A stretch of DNA of 64,000 bases from contig CM036756.1 in the NCBI GenBank assembly GCA_020796225.1, positions 43,519,398-43,583,397 of the forward strand, written 5' to 3'. The notes below the pieces were generated by a model. It saw nothing but the letters and a program-made list of their open reading frames with translations, was not told where the DNA came from and did no database searches. Of this stretch, positions 10,985-23,600 are shown piece after piece. Both the position numbers and the translations under genes were made by a program. Each line of letters opens with the position of its first letter. Position 1 is the first letter of the stretch. Source of the DNA: Arion vulgaris. Lineage: Eukaryota; Mollusca; Gastropoda; Stylommatophora; Arionidae.

Positions 10985-11275
10985 ACATAAATGATTATCG
11001 ATGTAGAATACAACAATCAAACTATCTGCAAGTGAAACACGTAAACAAAGTACTGAGTTTAACAACACAAAAACACTAATAATACTCAGCGACTTTCGAC
11101 CAAAGGCCTTGATGTCTATTCTCTCATGTTCTGTGCTGTATGAGTGATTCTTCACTGATGTTGTATCCATTGCTGATCAAGCTTTGGTCGAAACGTTGCT
11201 GAGTATTCTTATTTTTTGCTATTTGTAAAACATAGTATTTGTCTTTACTTGTTTTGTCATTGCTACATAAATTAT
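10985..11275. mobile_element. Foldback (long inverted repeat) element
   Basis: Left arm has CACGTAAACAAAGTACTGAG and GACTTTCGACCAAAGGCC; the right arm has the reverse complement (CTTTGGTCGAAACGTTGCTG, then TTTTGTCATTGCTACATAA). Arms are about 100 bp with a central ~80 bp spacer. The better copy is at 46735-47025. No coding capacity, so non-autonomous. Confidence 0.7.
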
Positions 11276-11630
11276 TGACAATTATATTCTAGTTTATAAT
11301 GTTGGTACAGTCGACAACTTGAATGAGTGACAGTTTTTACTTAATATTTTTTCTTTCTTATTCCTGTACATAGTTTTGTAATTGTTCGACAAAAGCACAC
11401 TGTGAAGGGCATGGAAATGTGGTCTTTCAATTTTCCATGCTAGTCTCTAATTTGACATGGGAATTCGTATTCACTTATTTAGTCTACTATTCCAAGATTT
11501 CATCTGACCCAGTCTTTTCAGAAGGTGGTGGGTAAAACATGCTCTCAACAATAAAATTGCTATAAGTCATACAAGCAATTTCCTACTAAGAATCATCATG
11601 AAGAAGAATGGAACAAAAATTAGAAAGATC
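11276..11630. other. End of the duplicated flank
   Basis: Similarity to paralog 2's flank (47025-47330) runs to about 11550, ending after TATTCACTTATTTAGTCTAC and AGAAGGTGGTGG. Beyond that nothing matches. Confidence 0.55.
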
Positions 11631-11634
11631 AAAA

Positions 11635-12290
11635 TACACGAAACAAAGAAGATTTAAAGATAAGGCACAAGCCATATTTAGATGAGATTTTATCGAGAAT
11701 GCAGAAATACAACTGTGGATCTGAGCTGTTTCAAACTATAGCAAGACTGTCGACCTATAATACATCCAGAAAATTGAAATATTGTTCCAAACACATAACA
11801 ACTCATGAATCTTATTACGCACAATCACAGTAACTATTCTTAAATAGGAGGTCTGAAAACTAATGTTCGGATTCAAGGAGTAAGAGATGTATTTTGTCCC
11901 TCATACTTATTAACATATATGCGGAGATGATTTAGGAATGGAAAAGACTGATCAAACTATGTAATTATCGACTTCACTATAGGCAGCAACTCCACCAGAG
12001 CTTAGATACGCAGACAGAATGTATTATTATCCACCAGCAAACAGGGTTTGGAGAACTTAATTATGACGACTCAAGAGACGATTAAATCAACATCTTATGT
12101 GAATCACACAAAAACAAAAAATAATGTCAACTGACTAGCGAAAGGCTACTAATCCAAATATATAATGAAGAACTCAATATTTTATGAGCTACGATACATT
12201 GGCTCAATAGTCAAGAATTGGCGAACTGCTGAGAATATTTTCCGTTCTAAATGAATACTAAATTCAGTTATTAATGTATTCAAAGCTACA
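11635..12290 (+). mobile_element. RTE-like LINE reverse transcriptase relic
   Basis: Broken frames give VRDVFCPSYLLTYM (degenerate GVRQGCxLSPxLFNIY), STSKQGLENLIMTTQET, NHTKTKN and YIGSIVKN, in the right order for the RT palm and thumb of RTE elements. The FADD-like box is degraded. Its C-terminal part probably continues after the hAT relic at 13790. Confidence 0.7.
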
Positions 12291-12354
12291 GTTAATGTCA
12301 AATGTGAACGTCTTTCAAGTTTTTATAAGTACAAAATGCAGACCACGTGAGACT

Positions 12355-13556
12355 TTTACTTACACTGAAGTAAGGTGGCTCTCGAAGGAACTGCTTGAAA
12401 AGATTTATGGAACTATTTGATACTCTTAGTGATTTGTTAAGCGACAAACCTGAAATGTAGTATTTGTTAACGGTCGATGTTAAAGAATTTATGAATTTTC
12501 TAGCCGATATCTTTGAAAAACTAAATGTATTAAATAACTAACTTCAAGGAACATATAAAACTCTTGTTGATGCAAGAGCGAAGATATTTGGTTTCATTAC
12601 CTTTATTGAATTATGTCAGAAATATACATACAACAAAGATTTTGAAAAGTTTAATTGCCTCCAGAAATGTGAAGTGACTGGTACCGTTATACTTGTTATT
12701 GTTGATCATTTGAAAATTATATCTGCTGATTTAAAAGAAAGATTTTCTGATTTGAAATAAGTAGATTTTCCAGCTTGGATAATGCAGCCAGTGTTAGTGG
12801 ATTTGTCCGATATTTCAAATATGCAATATCAAGAACTCGCAGAAATGCAAAATGATGAGTCAGTTAAAACGTTATTTAATATATAAGGAGCGATGGCATG
12901 GCTTTGTGAAGAAACAGAAATCAAATATTCAAATTTAACCAAATGATCACGAAACGTAGTTACCGTTTCCCTCTTTATATTTAGCTGAATGTGGATTTAT
13001 TGCCATAAATTATCTTTCTTCCATTCGCGCGTTAGGAATTAAGGCGTATTCAGAGCGCCTGGTATGGAGTTTCTGACTTATTTTTGCGTGAATGCATGCT
13101 TTCGTTTTTGTCAGTGTCTCCCACCATATTGTCATAAATGATTTTCTGCTAAAAAAAAAAGAAATCAGCTGAATATAACACAACTGAAGACTTAAGACTG
13201 AAACTAACTAAATTAGAACCTAACATAAAACCTCTTTGCGGCATGCATCAATCGAAAGGATCTCACTAAATGTAAGTAATAAATAATTACTAATATTAAA
13301 ATAATATAGAAAAATCTGTCAATAAAATTATTTCGTTACTGAATTTCAGTTCTCTATTATATGTTTTGAAAATTTACTTACTGTGATTTCTCAACAATTT
13401 CCTAGTGATTTCTTCCTAAAACCTATCATTTAAGTTTCTACAGTGAGCAATTCAATTATTGGAAATAAACAATTGTTTTGTATGTTGCGTAGGGTGGGGG
13501 GGCATACGAATGTTTGAAATGCTTTGGAAGGGGGCATGGCACACAAAGGTTGGGAA
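12355..13556 (+). pseudogene. hAT transposase relic (ZBED5/SCAND3-like)
   Basis: Broken frames encode EVRWLSK, MELFDTLSDLLSDKPEM-like sequence, VDVKEFMNFLADIFEKLNVL, ARAKIFGFITFIELCQK, VIVDHLKIISADLKERFSDL and SDISNMQYQELAEMQND, in the order found in the central and C-terminal parts of ZBED5/SCAND3-like hAT transposases. Several stops (after DKPEM, after ERFSDLK, after LFNI) make it a pseudogene. The stretch near 13537-13556, AAGGTTGGGAAACACTT, resembles a hAT terminal repeat (inverse of CAGTGGTTCCCAACCTTT). The left end was not found, and the element seems to sit inside an RTE copy. Confidence 0.7.
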
Positions 13557-13587
13557 ACACTTCTCTAGAGGCTAGGTAGATCTAATG

Positions 13588-13730
13588 TCCTGGTCATGCG
13601 GGTGTTCGCAGCGATGACAAAGATGACAGGCTTTCATCAACAGTACCGATCGTCAAGGAACTTGAAGATTGATAGGGGATGTCCTTCGGTTTCTTGCCGA
13701 CCACTTGTATATATCGCTTCGCTGCTAGCA
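13588..13730 (+). repeat. Unclassified interspersed repeat X (part)
   Basis: Contains CAGGCTTTCATCAACAGTAC and GATAGGGGATGTCCTTCGGT, matching 47590-47710 and, on the reverse strand, part of 61745-62110. A longer version at 47490 shows it continues into GGAGACTGAGCACCTATGGG. Confidence 0.5.
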
Positions 13731-13789
13731 AGAGATGGAAATGGGATGAACATTTATTTTTTTCACAAAGATGACCGTACAAAACAAAA

Positions 13790-14270
13790 ACTTGAACAAC
13801 CTAAAACAGTTTCACGGGGAACTGATAGGAAAACAAAGATTAAAATACTAAGAGCGTGCATATTAGAATTGGTAACATATGGGTGTGAAGCATGGACATT
13901 TAACAAGGCAGTGGAAAAACTTATTTGGGCTTTGAAAATAAGTGTTCAAAATAGTTCTCCATATATTCCATGGACAGAGAAGAAAATAAATAAATTTATA
14001 AAGAAAGAACTCGAAATAAAAGAAAAATAGCTGATGCTACAATTAATAATAAGAAAATTGAAGTATTTTGGATATGTTAAAACACATGAAGGATTGTAGA
14101 AGACTATTATGGAAGGAGGCAAAGAAAAGATTAAGAACCACAGAGAAGATGGATTTATGATGTAACTGATGGTCTGAGCAGGAAAGTTACAGTGGCAGGA
14201 CATCTGACATTTCGAAGGACTGTTAGAGTGGTAAAGTTCTGCTCACGACGAGATATTGGATGACGATGAT
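13790..14270 (+). mobile_element. RTE-like LINE ORF2 C-terminal fragment
   Basis: Encodes KTKIKILRACILELVTYGCE and AWTFNKAVEKLIWALKIS (typical YGCEAWT motif), then, with stops, GGKEKIKNHRED and SRKVTVAGHLTFRRTV. Ends near GACGATGATAG, the usual tail of this family. Confidence 0.8.
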
Positions 14271-14474
14271 AGAAGACCATGATGCATGAGAGGTAGAGTG
14301 AATATTGTGCTTAAGAAGCAAACTATGGAAATCATCAGAATACATAAACTACGACACTTGCTAGAGAAGACTGTGACGATGTTCAATAACGTAAATGATA
14401 GGCACATGACACGCATGTTGGTGTTGACACCATTGAGTACACTCAGTTGTATATTAGTACCTGACCCTTAAGTT

Positions 14475-14885
14475 AGAGAAGACAAAGGTAGTTAGAAAGA
14501 AATCGATCTCAATTCGGCTTTGAAGGGAAGATGTCTCAGAATAATTCTACGAATTCGCTGGGACCAGAGAATACCAAATACTGAGATGACCCGGCGCACA
14601 GGCATCAACACTATCAACGAGGAAATAAAACGTAGGAGATGGAAGTGGTTGGGACATACATTAAGAATGCAGAAGACCAGGCACTGACACGTAACTTTGA
14701 AATGAAATCCCGGAGGCAAGACATCCAGGGATCTACCTATAGAGACAAGGAGACGAGCTGTAGACAGAGAAAGAGAAGAGGCGGGAAAGACCTGGAATGA
14801 ACTAAGATGGTTTGCTCAAGACAGATCTGGTTAGAGGAAATATGTTGATACATTATGCTTCAAGGGAGATAAGCGAAAAAAAATG
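14475..14885 (+). mobile_element. LINE ORF2 C-terminal tail, second family
   Basis: Frames give CLRIILRIRWDQRIPNTEM, RRTGINTINEEIKRRRWKWL, GHTLRMQKTRH, LKWNPGGKTSRDLPIETRRR and AGKTWNELRWFAQDRSGW: a well-preserved LINE C-terminal module with one stop after TRH and others. Confidence 0.8.
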
Positions 14886-15030
14886 AAAAGGTAAAGAAAG
14901 ACGGGGCCGCATCCAACACCTCATCGTCCTAAATTGTTATAAGTTTTACAGTTACTGTTACAATTGATCTTAAACGAAAGGGAAATTATACGCTTTAATT
15001 TTTGTTATTGCTCAACTTAAACTACAGAAA

Positions 15031-15385
15031 GTGTGCATTTGAAAATAGATGTCTGCGAACAAAATTAGCATAAAATAGGACGAATTCAGGAGAAGTGATG
15101 AAATCAGAGAAATGTCTAGTCAACCACTAGTAACAATTATTATAAGAAGATATGTTGTGCATACTCTGAAAAGAAACTATCAAAGAATCACAAAGCTAGC
15201 ATTGAAGTGGGAAGCAAAGGGTTCAAGATAGAAAAGACGGGAGCTCTAGAACGAATTTTATTGTGAAAGGCGAGAAATGTCAGACTCAATTGTATAGCAG
15301 AGACTCAGCAAGTTTTATAAGATAGAGCGGCATGGAGAAATCTCTTGCAAGCTATATGTAACGTTTAATGGTATGGAATGAATAT
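15031..15385 (+). mobile_element. Degenerate copy of the 2880-3365 LINE tail
   Basis: Matches it at the DNA level (GCATTTGAAAATAGATGTCT, GAATTCAGGAGAAGTGATGA, GCATTGAAGTGGGA) but has many indels and stops. Confidence 0.75.
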
Positions 15386-16195
15386 ACATACGTAAATCAA
15401 ACTACGCTCCATCCAGATTTGGAACTGCTGCAATCCCTGGAATTATTCATGGTTGAATTCAGTGCATAATCTCGCATTAACATATTTGTTATTCAACGTT
15501 AATTAAATGACAGAGCACAACTGGACACGTTATATATAACAATGATTGGCACTTTTTTTATGTTCAACTTAGTCACGTTTGTGTCATATTTTATTGTTGT
15601 CTTCTTGGGTTTTTTGTTTGTTTGTTTGCTTATTAACTGGACTATGTTCCTTTGCTAATGCGACAGTACTAGTAATCATACGAGTTCTGGTACGTTCTCC
15701 ACTACAGATAATCACGGGCCTATATAATAGATTTTGGTTTGTTAAGTGGTATTAGTTAAGTAGATAGCAACAGTTTCTAAGACAGTATATACAATCAAGT
15801 ACAAACTTAGTACTATTAGAGCATCGTTGTAATCAGTTGAAGAAACTGTACTACATATATAAATATATAAATGCATATAATAGGCGTACTTATTATTTAT
15901 TGATATATATTCTGCAAAATGGAAGATAGTTTGAAGCTAAGCATGATTTATATGAAGTGATTGTAAAGACGCTTCCATAGAAGTTTGAAGCTAAGCATGA
16001 TTTATGTGAAGGGATTGTCAAGACGTTTCCATAGAAAGTTCGAATAATGTTTCTTTTATTACCTTTGAACTTCCAGTGTTTTGGATTGCTCGAACGTTCT
16101 GGACATGCAGATGCCCGCTGTAAATATTGAGCAGACCGACCTGCATCAAAAGCATTCAAACTTAAGATGTTGTATTTTGATATAATGAACATATT
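15386..16195. other. Intergenic, partial duplication
   Basis: Nothing coding. At 15929-16035 a stretch with GAAGCTAAGCATGATTTAT occurs twice in tandem. TA-rich around 15850-15900. Confidence 0.5.
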
Positions 16196-16295
16196 GTGCA
16201 ATACTCTCGGCAGATGGCATGTCATCTCTGCCGACAGGGACGTAGCGGTGTGGGGAAATACGGTGCAATGAAGTCAATCCTTCGCCGTTGGACTA
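16195..16295 (+). mobile_element. SINE family A, 3' fragment
   Basis: Contains GTGCAATACTCTCGGCAGAT, TGGCATGTCATCTCTGCCGA and TGCAATGAAGTCAATCC, the element's terminal part in plus orientation. Confidence 0.65.
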
Positions 16296-16329
16296 ATTGG
16301 ACATATTCAAGATCTTTACGATCTACTGT

Positions 16330-16800
16330 AGGACAAGGAGACAAAGCTAATGCTGGATGAAACATTTATACTGTAGTTAGTAAATGATTACTTGTAGAAC
16401 GAGAAGACTACAAATGATGAAACATCTATACTGTAGTTAATGATCTGTAGGACGAGAAGACAAAGCTAATGCTGGATGAAGCATCTATAGTTACTAAATG
16501 ATTGCTTTGTAGAACGAGAAGACTACAAGTGATGAAACATCTATACGGTAATTACTAAATGATTGCTGTGTAGAACGAGAAGACTACAAATGATGAAACA
16601 TCTATACGATAATTACTAAATGATTGCTGTGTAGAACGAGATGACTACAAGTGATGAAACATCTATACGATAGTTAATGATCTCCTGTAGGTCGAGAAAC
16701 CGACACAGAACAACTACACTGCGGTTGTTTAACGATCCTCTTCTGTAGGAAACGGTTACTACACTTGATGGAACATCTATACTGTGATTGAGTGATTTTG
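16330..16800. repeat. Degenerate ~61-bp tandem repeat, about 7-8 copies
   Basis: Units contain TAGAACGAGAAGACTACAA and GATGAAACATCTATAC; the best preserved are spaced 61 bp (16500, 16561, 16622). Unrelated in sequence to the 61-bp satellite at 50.3 kb. Confidence 0.8.
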
Positions 16801-16869
16801 AAATAAAATGTTTCATGAGTAACAATGAACAACTGCAAGGCTAAATTAAGGAATCTCGTTAAACGACTA

Positions 16870-17150
16870 GATTAGCCTAATGAGCTTGCGCCTATCGATT
16901 CGGACACACGTGTCACATATCGGGAAAGGAATTGGTCCTCCTACCTCCTGCACATTTTGTTCTAGAAATATAAAGCGACAGGCACTCTATACCATACGGT
17001 TTGAAAAGGCTACGAAAATTTGTCTTTGCCAAACAACAAATCCCAGAGGTCATCAGCATACATACGCCACAACGACATCTGCTTGAAGAGACTGGAGCAC
17101 TATGGGTTTACCCTGAATTATTATGAGTTCGGTTCAGTAACAAAGAATGT
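16870..17150 (+). repeat. Possible 3' part of repeat X
   Basis: The end (GAAGAGACTGGAGCACTATG, then TTCGGTTCAGTAACAAAG) resembles 47865-47930. Upstream sequence is not recognised. It ends about 150 bp before the first coding exon of paralog 2. Confidence 0.4.
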
Positions 17151-17295
17151 AAAATTATTCAATATTTGCTGATTTCTGTTTCCACTACTTGAGCTAAATT
17201 TTGTTTTTAATTTCATTGACATTAATTGCTTATTTTATTTACGTGTTTTTAATTGTCATTTCTTTGCGTGCTTTAATGTGGTTTTTTTCCATCAG

Positions 17296-17619
17296 AAAAG
17301 ATTAGGATCACAAAAATATTAAACAATGGGAACCAAACAGTCACACATCCACAAGTTGGATACAGTTTCAAAGCGAGTGCAGTTTTTAGCAGAAGAATTC
17401 CCGGATAGAGAACTGTTTGTATTCTACGAAGGCGAGAAACGAGACTCATACACAGCCAAACTACTCCTCCAGCTTGCAGGAAAGTTTGCTTACAGACTAC
17501 GACATCAGTATGGATTCAAACGTAATGATATCATAGTCAACTCTCTACCTAACTCACCTGAGCGTCTCATTACTGATCTAGGTATTATTCTAGCTGGATG
17601 TACGGCCATGAATGTTTCG
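17296..17619 (+). CDS. Paralog 2 coding exon 1 (with start codon)
   Basis: A likely acceptor (TTTTTTCCATCAG) ends at 17295, followed by 30 bases of 5' UTR and ATG at 17326 in a fair context (AACAATGG). Encodes MGTKQSHIHKLDTVSKRVQF, a PDRELFVFYEGEKRDSYTA stretch and NDIIVNSLPNSPERLITDLG, the usual N-terminal subdomain where ANL enzymes open with a substrate-side helix bundle. Ends phase 0 before GTAATT. A further non-coding exon upstream is implied but not located. Confidence 0.85.
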
Positions 17620-20600
17620 GTAATTACAAATTACTACAAATAACTAAAATGTTTGATCTGCACTTTCACGTAATTTACACCTTTCACACTTTTGTTTACT
17701 ATCTTCTGTTTAGTCCACCAGTACTTCGTATTTTGGTTCTTTTTACTTTCAAATTTGAAATTTGAAGCACATCAAAATATCTTTCATTCAACACGTTTAT
17801 CCTTTCTAATCTCATCAATATCATTTAGTTTTACTTCTGATATCTTTATGCAACAAATGCTGTTGTTAAAAGTCAGTGGAAGTTATTGGTAGTCTTCTAG
17901 TATTTTACTTGACACACTGTTGTTGCTGTTGCTATTTTCTGCTGTGTTACACATAGTCTATCTCCAGGGGATTCAGTGCTTTCGATCAATGATAGAACTT
18001 TGAGAAACTTTTCATTCTACGGGAATAATTTCATTCAATTTTGCATTCAATAATAAAAATAAGACTTGTTCACAGATTTTATTCGATTGCTCTTTTACTT
18101 AATAATCTTTTTATATTTAGTAATTTGTTTATGTGAACATTTAACATTTTTCACGTTTAGTTTAGAAACTAAATGACGTATTTTCAGCTCCAATTGTGTC
18201 TCAATTCTAACATATTCCAGCGAGATTTTGAAAATGATTAAAAAAATCGAAAGTAAGTTGAGTGCATTTGAAAGGATTGATATCTGAGCAAAATAATAAA
18301 CATCAAATGTGACGAATTCATGAAAGCTGATGACATCAGAGGAATGTCTGGTCAACTACTAATAACAAATATTATACCAAAGAGCTAATGAAGATATGTT
18401 GAGCATACTCTGAGAATAAATCATAAAGCAAGCATTGAAGTGGGAGGCTAAGGGTTCAAGAGAGAAATGGCTTCCTATGTGCTCATTCCTAGGACTTCAT
18501 TGGTGCAGTTGTATGTCACCTGCTTGTTCCTAGAGAATGAGAACAACACTCATACAAAGTGGGTAAGATACGACACTCGTCTATCAACAAATAATAACCG
18601 CTATAAACTGTTCACAATGTGCACTATTGTTATAATATCCTTTTTGTACCTTATACAGGGTCTCCAAGTAATTTCTCCATATCACTCTATCCTCGTTCAA
18701 TCTGTTCAGTGGTATTGGATCCAGTGTGTTTTGCCTCAGTACAGTTCGTTTCAGAGTTTCCTTATGAAGTCGGTTTGTTCTTGAACTTTTTGGTAAAAAT
18801 ATTACGCGACCTCCAAATGGTGTCTCTGGTAACAGGCTGCATTACTGAAATCTAAGGAAATAGTGATCGGAGAGTAAGGTCCCAAAAATAACACATTGAA
18901 AACGACTGTGTCGTTACGAAATATGTCATGCCTCTGTTAAGAAGTCAGAAGCAGTAGCTATTACTTGGTAGTCATTTCGTCGTAATGTAGTAGAGAGAAC
19001 ATCAAGATATGAGTCCGTCAGTGAGAATGATTCTCAGATTGTCCTTAATATCCATATACCTGTAGATACTAGGGGTATCTGTGGCTAAGTTTAAAGGGTT
19101 ATTAAGCCGAGGGATTGCTTCATTGCACCGGGGTTTACCCCACATGGCTCGGTCCCTCTCCGCAAATATGGCACGCCACATGCCGAGAGTATTGCACAAA
19201 GCACAAACTCCGTAGCTCCAGCAACAATCCTAGGGGTTTCTGGAAAAACTGCACTCGTGAACAGAACGGCGCGGTCCGGATTTGAACCCACGACCTTCGG
19301 CTCGCAAGGCAAAGAGCTTAACCACTTAGCCACAGAGACCCACTCCCACCAAATCTGTTAAGCTCTTGCTAAGTTGTGGCTAAGTTGTCTTCTACTTCTT
19401 CTTTGCGTTTGTTCTTTACGACCAATTTTAATCACTCTTTGTGATATGTTTGATCTTTGCCAAGATCAGGTATACGTTGCACATTGGTTTGGTAGGCCCT
19501 AAACGCATAGACTTCTACACGTTTAGGACATGTGCATCCGATTTCAGCCAAGCTAAGTTGCTAAGTCATTACCTTGCGAGTCAATGGTCGTGTGTTCGAA
19601 TCTGAACCGCATTTTGTTTCCAGAGACCCCTATAATATTTGCGGAAGCTACGGAGTGCGTGCTTTGTGCAATACTCTCAACGGATGGCGTTCCATTTCTT
19701 CGTAGAGGGACCGAACCGTATGGGGTAATACCTAGTGCAATGAAGTCAGTAACTCGGCTTTAAAATCTCTATACAATCTATGCCTAATCTCAGTTACTCG
19801 GCTTTAAAATCTCTATACAATCTATGCATAATCTCAGTTACTCGGCTTTAAAATCTATATACCACCCCAGTTTGACAGACTGGAGACAATAAGGTGATGT
19901 TCCGACATAGTTCCCCTTTCCTGTAAGATGTTTGGACATTAAAGTGTGTACCTGACAAGAAAACTGTGAGCTCATGCGAATAGCAACAAAAGAAAAATAA
20001 CAAAAACAAGGATTCACCTTCTTTTTCATGGGCGACAGACACATTTATTGTCTATTAAAACAAGGATTATGAAATCATCATTTTATTAATATATTAAATA
20101 TGCATGGCAATAAATACTTTTGTTGTATATTTCAGATTCTTTTAGCTGACGGTTCCGATTTCTTCCGATCAGCTAAAAATAGCAGATGTGGAGGTGTTGT
20201 ATTGCGCCCTGAAGAAGGTGCAGCAGCATGGCGACTAGTCAAACAATACGTCACTAAGGAACGGGGTGACGGCGCTGCTGACTTGTCATATGGCGATGTT
20301 CCTGATCTTCATTTAGCAATCTATGCAACCAGGAACACAACTGGGTATGTAGAGCAGCCTATCATGTATATATATATATATTCATCTCGTATCGTTATAC
20401 GTTACATAGGGCCTGCAGGAAATTGCTTCAATCCGCTCTGTCCTGGACAACTCGCTCAATCAGTTCTATGGATTTGAGACCGATATTTCCTGCCTCTCTC
20501 GGCACAGTTCGTTTCAGAGTTTCCTAGTGCGATCTCTTTATTGGACCCTTTCTAACACGTATAGCAAATCGAAACGTGCTCGGCAACGATAAACTATATA

Positions 20601-23600
20601 GGGAAGATAAGAATTGTTGGAAATAATGATAGTCAATACTGGTAGACATGGCAATTATTGCTTGATTCAGCACCGAAACTACGAATTTGACATTTACATT
20701 TGTCATATATTCGTGTTCAGCAGAATTTGTTGTTGTCAGTTTCAGTTCTGTTTACGGCCAAAACCAAGTTTTCATTTTCTGAAAGTTCGAAACTGTTAAG
20801 TCCTCAGTCTCGCAATATGAGTCGTACACTTATTTTCGTTGTTAAATTATTTTAAATAAGGAAATGAATCCGTTTTATGCCTCCAGGTATATGGGGTAAT
20901 ATGAGGTTAGAACGGTATATTTCATTGACTGTTCTCATACGATGGGCGGGGATGTAGTCAACATAACGCCTGTCGCCTTAACGTCCAAGTGCTTTTCCTG
21001 GTACCGAATTAAGGCTGGGTCGGCCTGAGAGCTGTTACTGTCGAAATATTTCCGCCCAATATGGTGAACCCGAACGTCTAGCATAACGCAGCGCACTAAC
21101 AACTACGCTACTGCCGCTCTGATAAATGATATTATTGTGAAACGGATTGAAATTGTAATTAATGTTAAACAAATGTGCTAGATTTCAACAAAATTAAAAT
21201 TAAATGTTAAGCAATTCAATACTATTTTGTTATTGGTACTTACGACGTATTGCCTCGGGCAGACCCAAAATGCTCAGTCTCCTCAACAGATGTCACGGTA
21301 CGAAACTGAATGCTACTTTGTTCTGGACACACTTTCACTTTCATCAGTTCTGTTGTGCAGCAATCAAACTCTGTAAATCTCTTAATCTAAGTGCATTTGA
21401 ATTCTCAAATTGTAGTTTTCTCGAAACTAATACATTTTCCTGTATTTATCGATTCAAACAAAACTTTTCGGTTGAGTTTGTTTTATCAAATGAAATATAG
21501 TTTCCACCGTGACTAATCTCAAAGCAATCATTTGTTATTGGTTAATTCTATTTATAACAAGTATTCTTATCACTCAATGGTTTTATTTTACGTGTTTCAG
21601 TAAGTATCACAATAATATATCATTCATATTACTATATATTTATATATTATAGCTGACACACCTGATTTCCAAGTTGAACACAAGAAGATATGCAGGAGAG
21701 TACATGATCAATTATTAAATATACACATCTACATTAATCCATCTTGTAGAACCCATCATAGAACCCACCCGTTCTCACTTATATACATATATATATGACT
21801 TGTCCGTTAGGATGTATAGTAGATGTATATGTCTGGTAGATATATATATATATCTTCTTGTTCCCTTTAACACATAACACTTGCGCACATAAAGTATGTG
21901 CTCTATTTTCATTACACTTCTGGTATATGTTCTGTTTTCATGACATGTCTTGTATGTGGTTATTCTTATGTAGCGTGATATCAGCCGAAGTGATATCATT
22001 TAAAAAAAATATTGTTATTGTATGTTTTATAAGCATGCAGTTATTTTAAATTCTTTTCTCATACGTATGATTCTTGTTTCATATATATTGTATATCACAT
22101 TCATATCTACAAAATAATAATCTAACAAAAATCTCATATTAAATAAATTATCATCATTAATATCATGCTTTTAATTACAGAACAAGTGGACATTTCCTGG
22201 AAGATCTTAGAGCTAGCAACGAGGAAGTGTTTGTTGAACCAAACATTACTCCAGATGATTTACTCTATATATTTGCAACATCAGGCAGTACAGGCTATTC
22301 TAAGCTCATCCCTCGAACTCACTTTGAAATCATAGATCTGTGGGTTCCTATTTATAATATGAACTTGGAAAACCATGTTTTATACAGTGATCGTTCTCTG
22401 GGTAACTACAATAACATTTTTCATAAACAGTATGTGCAGGCATTACAATTTGAATAAGGATAATATATTTACAGCTACATACTTGTATAATTCTATAATA
22501 ACTAATATTATCACTGATTATATTGCTACAATAACTACTAACATTAACACATACTATACGACAAGACACTTAACTAACCGCTCTGACTGTATTAATTTTC
22601 CAACAACCCTTCCGCAAACGAAACATTATATAAAAACACAATTACTCGCAAGAGCCATTTGTTATTCATATATAATTCTTTGAAGAATGAAGCATGTGAA
22701 TTTATAGAGCTCTCTCTTTAAAATTGCTTTTTCCCAATGATTGTAAAAATGTGGTTTCAGTGTGCGTATACTGAGAGTTAATGCAATTACTATTACCGTA
22801 TCTATGACCTATACACATGTTACGTCAACAACCACAACTACTATTATAACAAATACATGGTTTTTTAAAATACTTTACCCACTATGAATTCAAACTTAGT
22901 CATGGCGTCTAACATAGCCCCCTTGACTGTTTTTGTGTGAAGGATTGCTTTTCTTATCCTCAGTTTCACCTCGCCATTCATTCGATCTTTATTCCAACTT
23001 CAGAAGTACTTGTAATTTATATCCTCAAGAAAAGAATCAGGGTCTCCTGTAATTCAACCGTATGCACACAGTAGTAAATCATTGACTTTGAACCTCATAA
23101 TTTGCACCTCATCTGATCACTATCGGAAAATATGATCTACTTTGCATTGGTGCCCTTGAACGAGTATTATTATTACAATTACTACTATTAATAAAACCAC
23201 GGAGAGTTTGAATGAATTAAAGTGAAGAAATGCTTCTCCTGTTGATGGTAACAATAGTGTGTCGCAAGAGCGTTACAAATGGTAGAAACGTTCTCTCGAG
23301 AACGTTCAAAATTGTTGATTATTGGGTCGCTCTGTGCAGATTGAAAAAGAAGCATATGTATTTACGGATTGTGCAGATGATTTGACCTAACAGGCGGATT
23401 ACAATAGATCTCGTTTCGACTGTAATATGACATTCTAATAGTTCAAATATCTGTTGATTACCTTTAAAAGAGTGTTCAGATCGTGTGACGAGAAAATTGA
23501 CCGAAGAGATAAAAAAGGTACGAATGGACTTCTCCTTAGAACATCTCTCCCAGTAACTAGATGTAGGAAAACCCATTATGCAGATGAAGATTTTATTAGC

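Noticed and set aside
19095..19345. Functional tRNA gene
   Set aside because: A and B boxes are present, but there is no acceptor stem pairing and the sequence continues into a SINE body found in about ten copies.
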